Positions 1 through 10,145 of a stretch of 64,000 nucleotides of DNA are shown here, in pieces. Each line of letters starts with the position of its first letter. The stretch's first letter is position 1. The notes beneath the pieces were generated by a model. It saw only the letters and a program-made list of their open reading frames with translations, did no database searches and was not told the DNA's origin. A program made the translations under genes and the position numbers. The stretch is from an uncultured Caulobacterales bacterium (GTDB lineage: Bacteria > Pseudomonadota > Alphaproteobacteria > Caulobacterales > Maricaulaceae): contig CALFVT010000009.1 of assembly GCA_937928165.1 (NCBI GenBank), positions 1-64,000 of the forward strand. The letters are read 5' to 3'.

Positions 1-315
1 CTTCATTATGACGGGATGATTGGTGCCGACCGCGCAGGGGCGTAACGTCCTTTGCGTCCGGCTGTACCTCTTGTCTGTTGCGGGAAGGCCCGCAAGAGCG
101 GTGAGAGCCGAGATGGCCTAGACTCAATGGCTGTCCGAGAGCTGTAAAAAAGCTAATCGCGTAGCGGCGCTGCCTTTATGGCGGCGCTCCAAGCAAAGTG
201 TCTTGGAGCATCCGAAGCGTAAAACAAAAGATAATAGGTAACCCTCGCTCGGATGCCGCTGCGTTTGTCCAAACTGCGTCTTTAAGGCGGGCGGTGAATT
301 TTGTGCTGGGCATAT
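1..315. other. Intergenic / no gene recognised at left edge
   Basis: I see no gene I can support here. In frame 1 the first 14 codons are open and end in TAA at 43-45, so this could be the last few residues of a gene entering from the left, but nothing about them is recognisable. No tRNA, tmRNA or RNase P signature was found by eye. A small minus-strand ORF over 124-330 has no familiar composition and is not called. Confidence 0.4.
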
Positions 316-348
316 AAAAGGCCGGCGCATGAATAATCATAGGCCGGC
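316..348 (-). terminator. Putative rho-independent terminator of ccrM
   Basis: Two GCCGGC arms (321-326 and 343-348) enclose a second inverted repeat, ATGA/TCAT, giving a two-part hairpin. Read on the minus strand it is followed by CTTTT. It lies about 30 bp past the ccrM stop codon. Seen in sequence; the function is inferred. Confidence 0.55.
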
Positions 349-375
349 ATAATAATGCAATAATTCTGCGATTAG

Positions 376-1789
<1,414 letters not shown>

Positions 1790-2422
1790 TTATATATAAC
1801 TTCGTTTTTTAACCCTATTGAGCCCGCTAAAGCTGAGCCGGTGAATAGGGCAAGTACCGAGGGTTTGAATATGGGCGCGGTGGGCTTGGGTTGGGTAGCC
1901 TTTATGGCTGGCGAACCCATAAAGGGGAAACCTTTCATGGGCCTGTATCATCAGGCGGTCACGTGTGACTTTGGCAATGATAGAGGCTGCGGCAATAGAA
2001 AAACTGCGAGCGTCGCCTTTGACAATAGCTTTGGCGGGCATAGGTAGATCTGGGCACTTATTGCCGTCAATTAAGGCCATATTTGGTGTGACGGTTAGGC
2101 CCTTAACGGCGCGTTGCATGGCGGTTAAACTGGCTTGAAGGATATTAATATGATCGATCTCGGCGGGCTCACAAATGCCAATCGAATAATGTGCAGATTG
2201 GATGATAATATTCAGCAGGCGTTCACGTTGTTTGTGGGATAGGCGCTTACTGTCAGTCAGTCCGTCAGGAGCTGTTTGATTGGGAAAAATGACGGCAGCG
2301 GCCACAACGGGCCCTGCTAACGGGCCGCGTCCTGCTTCATCGACCCCGCAAACTAATCCTGCGCTCTGGCGCTCGAAAGACCAGTCTGGAGTAAAGTTAA
2401 TAGGCGATGTTTTAGATCTCAT
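1790..2422 (-). CDS. rnhB: Ribonuclease HII
   Basis: A 210-residue RNase HII, which cuts the RNA strand of RNA-DNA hybrids and initiates removal of ribonucleotides from DNA. The N-terminal GVDEAGRGPLAGPVV motif (about residues 26-40) carries the catalytic Asp-Glu pair. Further family motifs are ALIDGNK in the middle, with another catalytic Asp, and ASIIAKVTRD. The C-terminus is a little shorter and more basic than in many homologues but the core is complete. It sits upstream of ccrM on the same strand, separated by almost 300 bp, so the two are probably transcribed separately. Confidence 0.95.
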   Translation of the reverse strand: MRSKTSPINFTPDWSFERQSAGLVCGVDEAGRGPLAGPVVAAAVIFPNQTAPDGLTDSKRLSHKQRERLLNIIIQSAHYSIGICEPAEIDHINILQASLTAMQRAVKGLTVTPNMALIDGNKCPDLPMPAKAIVKGDARSFSIAAASIIAKVTRDRLMIQAHERFPLYGFASHKGYPTQAHRAHIQTLGTCPIHRLSFSGLNRVKKRSYI

Positions 2423-2528
2423 AATGGCCCGAATCCTGCATGATGCACAAAAGGGGTTTTAAATGAGAAATGGTCTGATAGAAACCCGCAGCTTAATTTA
2501 AGAGGGCTGAATGAAAGAGGAGTATCTC

Positions 2529-2903
2529 ATGGGTAAAATTCGTTATGGTGTCGTGGCTATTGCTGGGGCTCTTATCGCCGCGTCAACTGTGCCGTCATTT
2601 GCGCAAAGTGCAGATAAGCGCAGTTCTGATGCGCCTGATATTAATATCACTAATAAAAGCCAGTGTGAATTTGAAGGTGGCTCTATGGTCACCGTAAAGG
2701 GCAGTGATTATTGCCTCGTGCCAATTCGCCCCAAAGCTTATCATTCTGAAATTTATGATGGCAACCAACTCGGCGTGATTGATTGTCCAGGTGATAAATT
2801 AAATGATGATCTATATTGTCTTTTCCCTGTCACCATACGCCCGCAGCCAGAGCCTGCTGCGGCAGCTGCTGAAACTGATGAAGGCAGCGATGACGACGAA
2901 TAG
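2529..2903 (+). CDS. Small secreted protein with four cysteines, unknown function
   Basis: A 124-residue product if started at the ATG at 2529, which has a good AGAGGAG ribosome binding site six bases upstream; an ATG at 2511 would add six residues in front of the signal peptide. The first 25 or so residues form a clear Sec signal peptide ending near PSFAQS. The mature part has four Cys in two similar contexts (near SQC, DYC, IDC and LYC), suggesting two disulfides in the periplasm. The tail is Ala/Pro then acidic (Asp/Glu). I do not recognise a family. A strong terminator follows directly, so it is a monocistronic unit or the end of one. Confidence 0.75.
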   Translation: MGKIRYGVVAIAGALIAASTVPSFAQSADKRSSDAPDINITNKSQCEFEGGSMVTVKGSDYCLVPIRPKAYHSEIYDGNQLGVIDCPGDKLNDDLYCLFPVTIRPQPEPAAAAAETDEGSDDDE

Positions 2904-2926
2904 TCACTAATAACGCGGCGACATTC

Positions 2927-2964
2927 ATGCCCGGCTGTAAGTTTTTATGCAGCTGGGCATTTTT
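2927..2964 (+). terminator. Rho-independent terminator
   Basis: An 11-bp stem (ATGCCCGGCTG at 2927-2937 with CAGCTGGGCAT at 2950-2960, one G-U pair), a 12-base loop, then TTTT. It lies 24 bp after the stop of the secreted protein gene. Confidence 0.8.
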
Positions 2965-3002
2965 ATCTTGTTATTTATGTCCACCCTTTGTTTAACCGCT
3001 TT

Positions 3003-3665
3003 ATGATAACGGTTATAATCCCCAATCTTAATAATGAGGCGGCTGCGGCACAGCTATTGGCGCAATTATCTAAGGCGGATGTAAAGGTGATTTTGTCGGA
3101 CGGGGGATCACAGGATGAAAGTTTGAAAACCGCTGCTGCATATGGGGCGCGTATGGCCTGCGGCTGCTGCGGGCGAGGCCATCAACTTCGGCGCGGAGCA
3201 TGGCTGGCAGATACGCCGTGGCTGTTGTTTTTACACGTAGATAGCGGCCTTGAGGATGATTGGGCCGAAAAGTTACAGGCGCATATATCGCGTTACCCGC
3301 AAAAAGCGGGGTTTTTTAAAATGAAATTCTCCAGCGGTGGTTTAGCGCCCCGTATCGTCGAGTTTTTGGTGGGCCTACGGTCTTATTTTTTAAGATTGCC
3401 TTACGGCGATCAAGGGCTTTTTATCTCCCGTAAGCTTTATGATGAAATGGGCGGGTTTGAACCGCTCGCCTTGTTTGAAGATGTAAATATTATTCGCAAA
3501 ATTGGGCGAAAGCGTCTTATGTTTATTAAATCAACGGTGTTTACGGATGCGTCAAAATATGAACGAGACGGATATTTTCGGCGCGGATGGCGCAATATTA
3601 AACTGGCTAGACGGTTTTTTAAAGGAGAAGACGTCGATATTTTATGTAAAGATTATAATGCATAA
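3003..3665 (+). CDS. TIGR04283-type family 2 glycosyltransferase
   Basis: A 220-residue GT-A fold transferase. The opening MITVIIPNLNN, the SDGGSQD motif near residue 35 and the LLFLHVDS segment (equivalent to the usual FLHADT) are typical of the TIGR04283 family, named for a proposed role in arsenosugar biosynthesis. I start at ATG 3003 because the upstream in-frame TTG (2988) adds residues outside the fold. It is followed 22 bp later by a TIGR04282 gene, the usual partner, so the pair is probably co-transcribed. No arsenite methyltransferase or radical SAM partner is nearby, so the real acceptor is unknown. Two cysteine-rich residues (CGCC) around residue 54 are unusual. Confidence 0.85.
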   Translation: MITVIIPNLNNEAAAAQLLAQLSKADVKVILSDGGSQDESLKTAAAYGARMACGCCGRGHQLRRGAWLADTPWLLFLHVDSGLEDDWAEKLQAHISRYPQKAGFFKMKFSSGGLAPRIVEFLVGLRSYFLRLPYGDQGLFISRKLYDEMGGFEPLALFEDVNIIRKIGRKRLMFIKSTVFTDASKYERDGYFRRGWRNIKLARRFFKGEDVDILCKDYNA

Positions 3666-3687
3666 CCCGCCAGTATAGCTAAAAAAT

Positions 3688-4275
3688 ATGATCCGCCCTC
3701 GTCTTATTATTTTCGCCAAAGCGCCTGTCTTTGGACATGCCAAAACCCGCCTTGCGAAAGGGGTTGGGGTTGTCCATGCCAAACGGCTCTACCGGGCGAT
3801 GACCCAGCGTATTTTACGCCGCCTGAAAAGCCCGCGATGGGATATGATTTTAGCTTATGCACCGAGTAAAGCACCGGTTCGAGTTGTAGATTGGGACGGA
3901 ATTGTCAAGATGCCGCAAGTCTCAGGCTCGCTTTCGCCTCGCCTTGCAGCCGTTTTTAAAACAAAAGGGCCGGTTATTGTTATTGGTACGGATAGCCCCC
4001 AAATTCGCCGCCAAGATATTTTAAATGCCTTTAAAGCTATGGGAGGGAAGACGATTATTTTCGGCCCGGCGACAGATGGCGGGTTTTGGTTGATTGGCCT
4101 TAAGGGCCCGGCGCCAAGAGGGTTATTCGATAATATACGCTGGTCTCATGCGCAGACTTTAGCGGATATGCGGCGTAATTGTTCTGCTTTGGGTTATAAA
4201 GTCCATTTACTGCGGCCATTAACCGATATTGATGATATTGACGCCTTGCGGGCCTATCAACGCGGGGAAGCATAG
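3688..4275 (+). CDS. TIGR04282-type (DUF2064) glycosyltransferase
   Basis: A 195-residue protein of the DUF2064 family, a small nucleotidyl/glycosyl transferase fold. Visible motifs: KAPVFGHAKTRLA (about residues 11-23), IGTDSP around residue 95 and GPATDGGFWLIGL around 120-135. Members are often found beside or fused to TIGR04283 glycosyltransferases, as here. It probably transfers or activates a sugar in the same pathway; substrate unknown. It ends 4 bp before the end of the convergent uracil-DNA glycosylase gene. Confidence 0.87.
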   Translation: MIRPRLIIFAKAPVFGHAKTRLAKGVGVVHAKRLYRAMTQRILRRLKSPRWDMILAYAPSKAPVRVVDWDGIVKMPQVSGSLSPRLAAVFKTKGPVIVIGTDSPQIRRQDILNAFKAMGGKTIIFGPATDGGFWLIGLKGPAPRGLFDNIRWSHAQTLADMRRNCSALGYKVHLLRPLTDIDDIDALRAYQRGEA

Positions 4276-4279
4276 GCCG

Positions 4280-5107
4280 TTAAGGTGCTATATCGCCGGA
4301 GAGGCGGGCATGAAGTGCAAGTAAATCTCGCCAAGCCTCTTTTTTAAGCTCCGGGCGGCGGAGCAAAAAAGCAGGGTGGTATATCGGTAAGGCGGGAATA
4401 ATCTGGCTGTTAAGGCTTATATCTTGCCATTGTCCACGGTTTTTCATAATGCCCGTAAGCGGCGTTAGGGCGGCCATAGAAACGCCGCCGACCAGAAGCA
4501 AAATATCGGGCGCAGCTAGCTCTATATGCCGCATGAAGAAAGGCCGGCACAGCTCTATTTCTTCAGGGCTTGGCTTGCGGTTACCAGGCGGGCGCCAGTT
4601 AACAATATTGGTGATGTAAACATCTGCTTCGGTCAGGCCAATAGCTGCGAGCATGTGATCGAGTAAAACACCTGCGGGGCCGATGAAGGGCTTGCCGGCA
4701 TTGTCTTCTTCGCGGCCAGGGGCTTCGCCGATGATCATAAGGCGGCTGCCGGGGGTGCCGCGTGAGAAGACCAGTTGCGAGGCATTATCGGATAGGGTGC
4801 CTGCATCAAATGCGGCCATAATCTTTTGAAGCGCGGCTAAATCTTTGGCGCTGGTGGCAAGGGATTGAGCGGCTTTTATGCGTTCATTATTATCCGTAGA
4901 CGTCGGGGTGTTTTGAGGCGTTATAGATTGAGTTTTGGAAGGCTTTATTTTCGCCGCCGGGGTTTTTGCGGCGCTGCGGCGCGGTTTGGCGGGGCTAATA
5001 GCGGGTGTGTCAACGCCGACGATGTCCCACCAAGATAAGGCAGCCTCTAACGCAGTTTCTAAGGTGATGTCTGAAGCACCGGAAGATATGTTGGGCCTGT
5101 CTTGCAT
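4280..5107 (-). CDS. Uracil-DNA glycosylase, family 4-like, with cysteine loss
   Basis: A 275-residue enzyme of the family 4 uracil-DNA glycosylase group, which removes uracil from DNA. The catalytic region reads IGEAPGREED (about 126-135), followed by GKPFIGPAG, ITNIVNWRPPGNR, and a late HPAFLLRRP motif. The N-terminal 90 residues are a low-complexity Ala/Pro/Lys/Thr linker. Classical family 4 enzymes hold a 4Fe-4S cluster with four Cys; here only one Cys (in ELCRPFF) is present and the usual Cys of the FDGC-type motif is replaced (FDAGTL). So a normal cluster cannot form. It is encoded just downstream of the RimK-like gene, 2 bp apart, suggesting co-transcription. Confidence 0.9.
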   Translation of the reverse strand: MQDRPNISSGASDITLETALEAALSWWDIVGVDTPAISPAKPRRSAAKTPAAKIKPSKTQSITPQNTPTSTDNNERIKAAQSLATSAKDLAALQKIMAAFDAGTLSDNASQLVFSRGTPGSRLMIIGEAPGREEDNAGKPFIGPAGVLLDHMLAAIGLTEADVYITNIVNWRPPGNRKPSPEEIELCRPFFMRHIELAAPDILLLVGGVSMAALTPLTGIMKNRGQWQDISLNSQIIPALPIYHPAFLLRRPELKKEAWRDLLALHARLSGDIAP

Positions 5108-5109
5108 AA

Positions 5110-6483
5110 TTATGATTTCAAAACTGTATGCACATTGGCTTCGATGAATTGAATAATAAAAGAAGCAATGTCAAGACCTGTGGCCGTTTCTATGCCTTGT
5201 AGTCCCGGTGATGAATTAACCTCTAAGACTTTGGGTCCTGTTTCGCTTTGGAGAATATCAACACCGGCGACATTAAGCCCCATGGCGCGGGCTGATTTTA
5301 CGGCAGTTTGGCGCTCAGCTTTTGTAAGCCGAACCTTGGCGGCGCTACCGCCTTGATGAATGTTAGAACGGAACTCCCCTGCTTGGGCGGTGCGTTTAAT
5401 GGAGCCAACAACTTTGCCGTCGACGACGAAACAGCGAATGTCCGTTCCGCTAGCTTCTTTGACAAATTCTTGTACCAAAAAATTGGCGTCAAGTCCGCGA
5501 AAGGCGTCAATTAAGGCTGTTGCTGCTTTGCGGGTTTGGGCTAAAACTACGCCTTTACCTTGGGTGCTTTCGAGCAGTTTGACGACGACAGGCGAGCCGC
5601 CGGCAAGATCAATAATACCTTTTGTATCGCGCGAAGAGCGAGCAAAAGCCGTATTGGGCATGCCCAAATGATGTTGGGCCAAGATCTGGTGCGCAAGAAG
5701 CTTGTCGCGGGAGCGTCCAATACCGGCGGCGGAATTTAGACAGTACACGCCCATACTCTCAAATTGGCGGACAACGGCCATGCCGTAAAATGTAAGCCGG
5801 GAACCAATGCGCGGAATAATCGCATCATAGCGGGGGAGAGCTTTGCCGTCATAAAAAACTTCGGGCTTATGAGAATTAATATCCATATAACAGCGGCTTG
5901 TGGCGATAGCTTCGATGACATGGCCTCTCGCTTCTGCGGCGGCAATCATGCTGCGGTTAGAATAATTATTGGGCTCTTGGGTTAAAATACCAATGCGTAA
6001 AGGGCGACGTTTTGTGTTTTTACGGCGGCGGAGTTTTTTATAGGCTGTATAATCTAGCTGCGGCTGGAGGAAGGATTGAGACGGGACAATGGAGATATCA
6101 TCGCGCAGGGCCGAGCGGCCAAGTAACATGCGGTAATTCATACTCTCGCGGTTGGTAAGCGTGACTTCTATCGACCATGTACGCTCACCGATTGTAATCG
6201 GCGTTTGAATGACAAAGCGGTTCTCCCCTAGCCCATTAGAGCTTGTGACAACGCGGCGATCAATGACTTTGGCAGAACACACGACTTCAAGGGAAGGATC
6301 ATTTGAGTCAGGGCGGATAATAAAGCGGACTTGCGGATTGCCCTCAGAACCAAAAGGCTCAATAGCAACGGCATGTAGGGCAGATGTTTTGGCGCCCGTA
6401 TCCACTTTGACTTTAACGGCCGGGAGCTGTAAATCTGAAAGGGCGGCCCATTCTTCCCAGCCCAGTGAAAAGTCTTCACTCAT
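5110..6483 (-). CDS. Fusion: retropepsin-like zinc protease domain (PF05618) + RimK ATP-grasp glutamate ligase
   Basis: A 457-residue two-domain protein. Residues about 1-145 form the ATP-dependent zinc protease domain (PF05618), with the aspartic-protease-like motif KVDTGAKTSALHA near residue 27-39 and a second LLGRSALRD element. Residues about 160-455 are a RimK-type ATP-grasp ligase, with PRIGSRLT, VVKLLESTQGKGV and the metal-binding EVNSSPGL near the C-terminus. RimK adds glutamates to the C-terminus of ribosomal protein S6, and the protease domain is thought to act on such tails in some bacteria. The two domains are usually separate neighbouring genes; here they are fused. Substrate is not shown by the sequence. 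Confidence 0.88.
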   Translation of the reverse strand: MSEDFSLGWEEWAALSDLQLPAVKVKVDTGAKTSALHAVAIEPFGSEGNPQVRFIIRPDSNDPSLEVVCSAKVIDRRVVTSSNGLGENRFVIQTPITIGERTWSIEVTLTNRESMNYRMLLGRSALRDDISIVPSQSFLQPQLDYTAYKKLRRRKNTKRRPLRIGILTQEPNNYSNRSMIAAAEARGHVIEAIATSRCYMDINSHKPEVFYDGKALPRYDAIIPRIGSRLTFYGMAVVRQFESMGVYCLNSAAGIGRSRDKLLAHQILAQHHLGMPNTAFARSSRDTKGIIDLAGGSPVVVKLLESTQGKGVVLAQTRKAATALIDAFRGLDANFLVQEFVKEASGTDIRCFVVDGKVVGSIKRTAQAGEFRSNIHQGGSAAKVRLTKAERQTAVKSARAMGLNVAGVDILQSETGPKVLEVNSSPGLQGIETATGLDIASFIIQFIEANVHTVLKS

Positions 6484-6600
6484 ATTTCATCTCTAAATCT
6501 ATTATATTATTATTTGGCTTTGCGCTAAGAGGGAACTTTACCGCAGGCCTTCAACCCTCTAAGTAATGCGGTAGAGAATAAAATAAAGCGAGTCATATTT

Positions 6601-8304
6601 ATGCCGAATACTGAAATTCAACGGGAGTCTATGGAATATGATGTTGTTATTGTCGGCGCAGGCCCTGCAGGTCTATCTGCGGCTATTCGGCTGAAACAAT
6701 TAGGCGGTGATGAACTGAGTGTTGTTGTGCTGGAAAAAGGCTCTGAAGTGGGGGCGCATATTTTATCCGGCGCTGTGCTTGATCCCATTGGTCTGAATAA
6801 ACTCATTCCTGATTGGAAAGAAAAAGGCGCGCCGATCCATACAGATGTTAAAACGGATAAATTTGTTTTACTCGGCCCGAACGGAAGTTTGCGGGTTCCA
6901 AATTTACTTATGCCGCCTTTAATGAATAATCACGGTAATTACATTGTCTCTATGGGCAATGTCTGCCGCTGGCTCGCGGAACAGGCCGAAAGCCTTGGGG
7001 TTGAAGTTTTCCCCGGCATGTCTTGCTCTGACCTTGTTTACGGTGATGACGGCGCCTTAAAGGGCGTTATCGCCGGTGAGTTTGGTATTGATCAAGATGG
7101 CCGTAAAGGCGATAGTTATGAGCCGGGCCTAGAGCTACACGGCAAATATGTGTTTCTATCCGAGGGCGCACGCGGTTCGCTCTCAAAGCAAGTGATCGCT
7201 AAATATGACCTTGCCGCCGATAGTGACGTGCCGAAATTTGGCCTTGGGATGAAAGAGATTTGGGAGATCAAGCCTGAAAACCACAACCAAGGGGAGGTGA
7301 TGCATACCGCGGGCTGGCCTTTGGGCTGGAAAAACGGCGGCGGCTCTTTCTTATATCATCTTGAGAATAACCAAGTCTATGTCGGTTATATTGTCGATCT
7401 AAATTATAAAAACCCGCATTTATTTCCTTATATGGAGTTTCAGCGCTGGAAACATCATCCTGATATTGCGGCTGTACTTGAGGGCGGGAAGCGCGTTTCT
7501 TATGGGGCGCGAGTTGTGACAAAGGGCGGCTATCAGTCAATTCCGAAAGTGGCCTTTCCCGGCGGGGCTTTGCTTGGATGTACGGCAGGGCTTGTGAACT
7601 TGCCGCGCATTAAAGGTAATCATAACGCCATATTATCGGGTATTGCAGCGGCGCAAGCCGCGCATGCGGCCATAGATGCAGGGCGATCCAGTGATGTGCT
7701 TGAGGCTTATCAAGATGAGCTGATGAGCGGCGATATTGGCCAAGATTTAAGACCTGTTCGCAATGTCGCTCCCCTGAATGCGCGGTTTGGCCCGCTCTTT
7801 GGCGGGATGATACTGGGCGGTATGGATATGTGGGCGGCAACTCTGACAAAAATAAATATGATTGGCGGCGTTTTGAATGTGTTTAAAGGTAAGCTATCGT
7901 CAACTTTGGCTCACGGGAAAGATGATGCGCAATCAACAGAGCCGGCCGATAAGCATAAGATGATTGATTATCCAAAACCGGACGGGATATTGTCTTTTGA
8001 CCGCCTAACAAATGTTAGCTTTTCAGCGACAAACCATAGTGAAGATCAGCCATCTCATTTAAAATTGATAGATATGTCAATTCCTATAGAGACAAATCTA
8101 CCACAATATGACGAACCGGCGCAGCGCTACTGCCCGGCAGGTGTTTATGAGGTCTTACGTGATGATGATGGCTCAAATACGCGGTTTCAGATTAATGCGC
8201 AAAATTGTGTTCACTGTAAGACTTGCGATATAAAAGACCCAAGTAAAAATATTATTTGGTGTGTGCCTGAAGGCGCAGGCGGGCCAAATTATCCGAATAT
8301 GTAA
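6601..8304 (+). CDS. Electron-transfer flavoprotein:ubiquinone oxidoreductase
   Basis: A 567-residue ETF-QO. It takes electrons from the electron-transfer flavoprotein (fatty acid and amino acid oxidation) and reduces ubiquinone at the membrane. The N-terminal FAD motif is DVVIVGAGPAGLSAAIRL (about residues 14-31). The C-terminus carries the 4Fe-4S cluster ligands, YCPAGVYEV, then NCVHCKTCDIKDP. Length matches the family (540-570). An in-frame ATG ten codons in (6631) is a possible alternative start. It stands alone between divergent and downstream genes; no etfAB is in the window. Confidence 0.96.
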   Translation: MPNTEIQRESMEYDVVIVGAGPAGLSAAIRLKQLGGDELSVVVLEKGSEVGAHILSGAVLDPIGLNKLIPDWKEKGAPIHTDVKTDKFVLLGPNGSLRVPNLLMPPLMNNHGNYIVSMGNVCRWLAEQAESLGVEVFPGMSCSDLVYGDDGALKGVIAGEFGIDQDGRKGDSYEPGLELHGKYVFLSEGARGSLSKQVIAKYDLAADSDVPKFGLGMKEIWEIKPENHNQGEVMHTAGWPLGWKNGGGSFLYHLENNQVYVGYIVDLNYKNPHLFPYMEFQRWKHHPDIAAVLEGGKRVSYGARVVTKGGYQSIPKVAFPGGALLGCTAGLVNLPRIKGNHNAILSGIAAAQAAHAAIDAGRSSDVLEAYQDELMSGDIGQDLRPVRNVAPLNARFGPLFGGMILGGMDMWAATLTKINMIGGVLNVFKGKLSSTLAHGKDDAQSTEPADKHKMIDYPKPDGILSFDRLTNVSFSATNHSEDQPSHLKLIDMSIPIETNLPQYDEPAQRYCPAGVYEVLRDDDGSNTRFQINAQNCVHCKTCDIKDPSKNIIWCVPEGAGGPNYPNM

Positions 8305-8379
8305 CTTAATCGCCTTGTAACTTTAAATTACCGGCATGAGGCTCTAAGGTCAAATGTCCCCTCATTTTGAAAGCTCACT

Positions 8380-10098
8380 ATGCCTCGTTTAAAGTCATTA
8401 CCGGTGTCATTATTTGCTCTTTGTCTCACGGCCTGTGCTACAGCGAGTCTTTCCGAGCCCGATTATACAACGGCGGAAGGTCAGCTTTTTGGTGAATATC
8501 TTGCCGGAACATATGCCAATGAAATCACGAATGCGTCGGCGAGAGCGGATTATTATACCAAAGCCTTTAACCGCCTGCCAAGCGATAGTAATTTAGGCCG
8601 CCGCGCGATAACGGCGAGCTTGCAAAGCGGTGATTTTACACAAGCCAAATCACAGGCGCGGTCTTTAATAAAGATCAATCCAAATGAATCTCTTGCCCGG
8701 ACGGTTCTAGGTGTTGATGCTTTTCGTAACGGCAATTATCGTGAGAGCGAAAAATATTTAGGTGTTTCGACGAATGATCCTACATTGCGAATGGTTATGG
8801 AGCTTGTGCAGGGCTGGTCATATGTTGAGCAGAAAGATTACGCCAAAGCCAAGGCCTTGTTTGAATCGCTTGATAGTCCAGATATCCCCTTTATTCCGCA
8901 ATATTTCCCATTTATCGGTAAATTACAGCTTGGAAAACTCGCCGCGTTACAGGGCGATACTGATGCGGCTTTAGAGCTATTTACGCAGGTGCAGGCTGTT
9001 GGGGTTGCTCCCGTGGAAACAGTCATGGCGCGTGCCCGAACTCTAAGCGTGGCGGGGCGAAGTGATGAAGCTTTGAAGGAATTAAAAGATTTATCCAAGC
9101 TTAACGGCGGCTTTGAAACAGGGCCCATTGCATGGGCGATTAAAGAGCTTGAGGCTGGGCGGGGTCTTGGCCCGCTGTTAACGCCAAAGCAAAATGCAGC
9201 TCGTGCGCTGATTGAACCCTCTCTTGGTTTTTTTCGACGATTAAATGCAGATGATGGAGCTGAAATTTACATACGCCTTGCCAATGTGATTGACCCTGAA
9301 AGTGATAAGGGCGCGTTGTGGCTTGGGAATTTGATGGACCAAGTTGGGCGCAATGAGGAGGCAAAACCCTTATATAGCGGAATTAAGCCAAGCTCAGTTT
9401 ATTATGTGCAAGCAGAGCTGTCTTTGGCGACATTATATCTTCGAGAAGATGATGATGATAAAGCCCTTGCGCTTTTGGAAAAAAGCTATGCTCGTGAACC
9501 GCTCAACGCAACCCGGGAAACCTTAGGACGGGTTCGGATTTTTAGGGAAAATTATGAAGAGGCACTGCCGATTTACGATGCGCTTGTGAACAGCCTGTCG
9601 GAAGAGGAGTTAAAGCTTGATGTTGAGCCGTTATATTTTCGAGGCATTGCCTATGAGCGCCTCAAAGAATTTGATAAGGCTGTGGCTGATTTTCGCCGTG
9701 TCTTGGAGCTTGACCCTGATAATGCGGATGCCTTGAATTATCTTGGCTATACATGGGTCGACCGGGGCGAAAACCTAACTGAGGCCTTTGATATGATTCG
9801 CAAGGCCGTGGCGCTAGAGCCTGAAAGCGGCGCAATTACAGATTCCCTTGGATGGGCACATTATAAACTCGGTGAATATGAAGAGGCGAAAATTCATCTT
9901 GAAAAAGCGGTCGTTTTAACCCCGGCCAGTGCAACCATAGTCGATCACCTTGGGGATGTGTATTGGAAATTAGGACGGTTCCGCGAAGCTGGTTATCAAT
10001 GGCAGCGCGCTCTTGATTTTGACCCGACAGACGAAGAAGAAGCCATGATAAAGCGCAAGCTTGACGGCGGACTTGATACGGTTAATTTGGCGCCTTAA
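8380..10098 (+). CDS. TPR-repeat lipoprotein
   Basis: A 572-residue protein with a lipoprotein signal (lipobox LTAC, Cys about residue 19), so it is probably anchored in a membrane facing the periplasm. The rest is mostly helical TPR repeats, clearest at about residues 380-550 where units such as YFRGIAYERLKEFDKAVADF and the LDPDNADALNYLGYTW segment repeat every 34 residues. Such proteins scaffold complexes, often in envelope assembly; no enzyme motif is visible. ispE follows 27-47 bp downstream, so the two may share a transcript. Confidence 0.88.
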   Translation: MPRLKSLPVSLFALCLTACATASLSEPDYTTAEGQLFGEYLAGTYANEITNASARADYYTKAFNRLPSDSNLGRRAITASLQSGDFTQAKSQARSLIKINPNESLARTVLGVDAFRNGNYRESEKYLGVSTNDPTLRMVMELVQGWSYVEQKDYAKAKALFESLDSPDIPFIPQYFPFIGKLQLGKLAALQGDTDAALELFTQVQAVGVAPVETVMARARTLSVAGRSDEALKELKDLSKLNGGFETGPIAWAIKELEAGRGLGPLLTPKQNAARALIEPSLGFFRRLNADDGAEIYIRLANVIDPESDKGALWLGNLMDQVGRNEEAKPLYSGIKPSSVYYVQAELSLATLYLREDDDDKALALLEKSYAREPLNATRETLGRVRIFRENYEEALPIYDALVNSLSEEELKLDVEPLYFRGIAYERLKEFDKAVADFRRVLELDPDNADALNYLGYTWVDRGENLTEAFDMIRKAVALEPESGAITDSLGWAHYKLGEYEEAKIHLEKAVVLTPASATIVDHLGDVYWKLGRFREAGYQWQRALDFDPTDEEEAMIKRKLDGGLDTVNLAP

Positions 10099-10145
10099 AC
10101 GCGCGGGCTACTCGATATCTTATTATGACGCGCGGCGGCGATATC

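Noticed and set aside
124-330. 68-codon minus-strand ORF at the left edge
   Set aside because: No familiar composition or ribosome binding site, and it overlaps the likely ccrM terminator.
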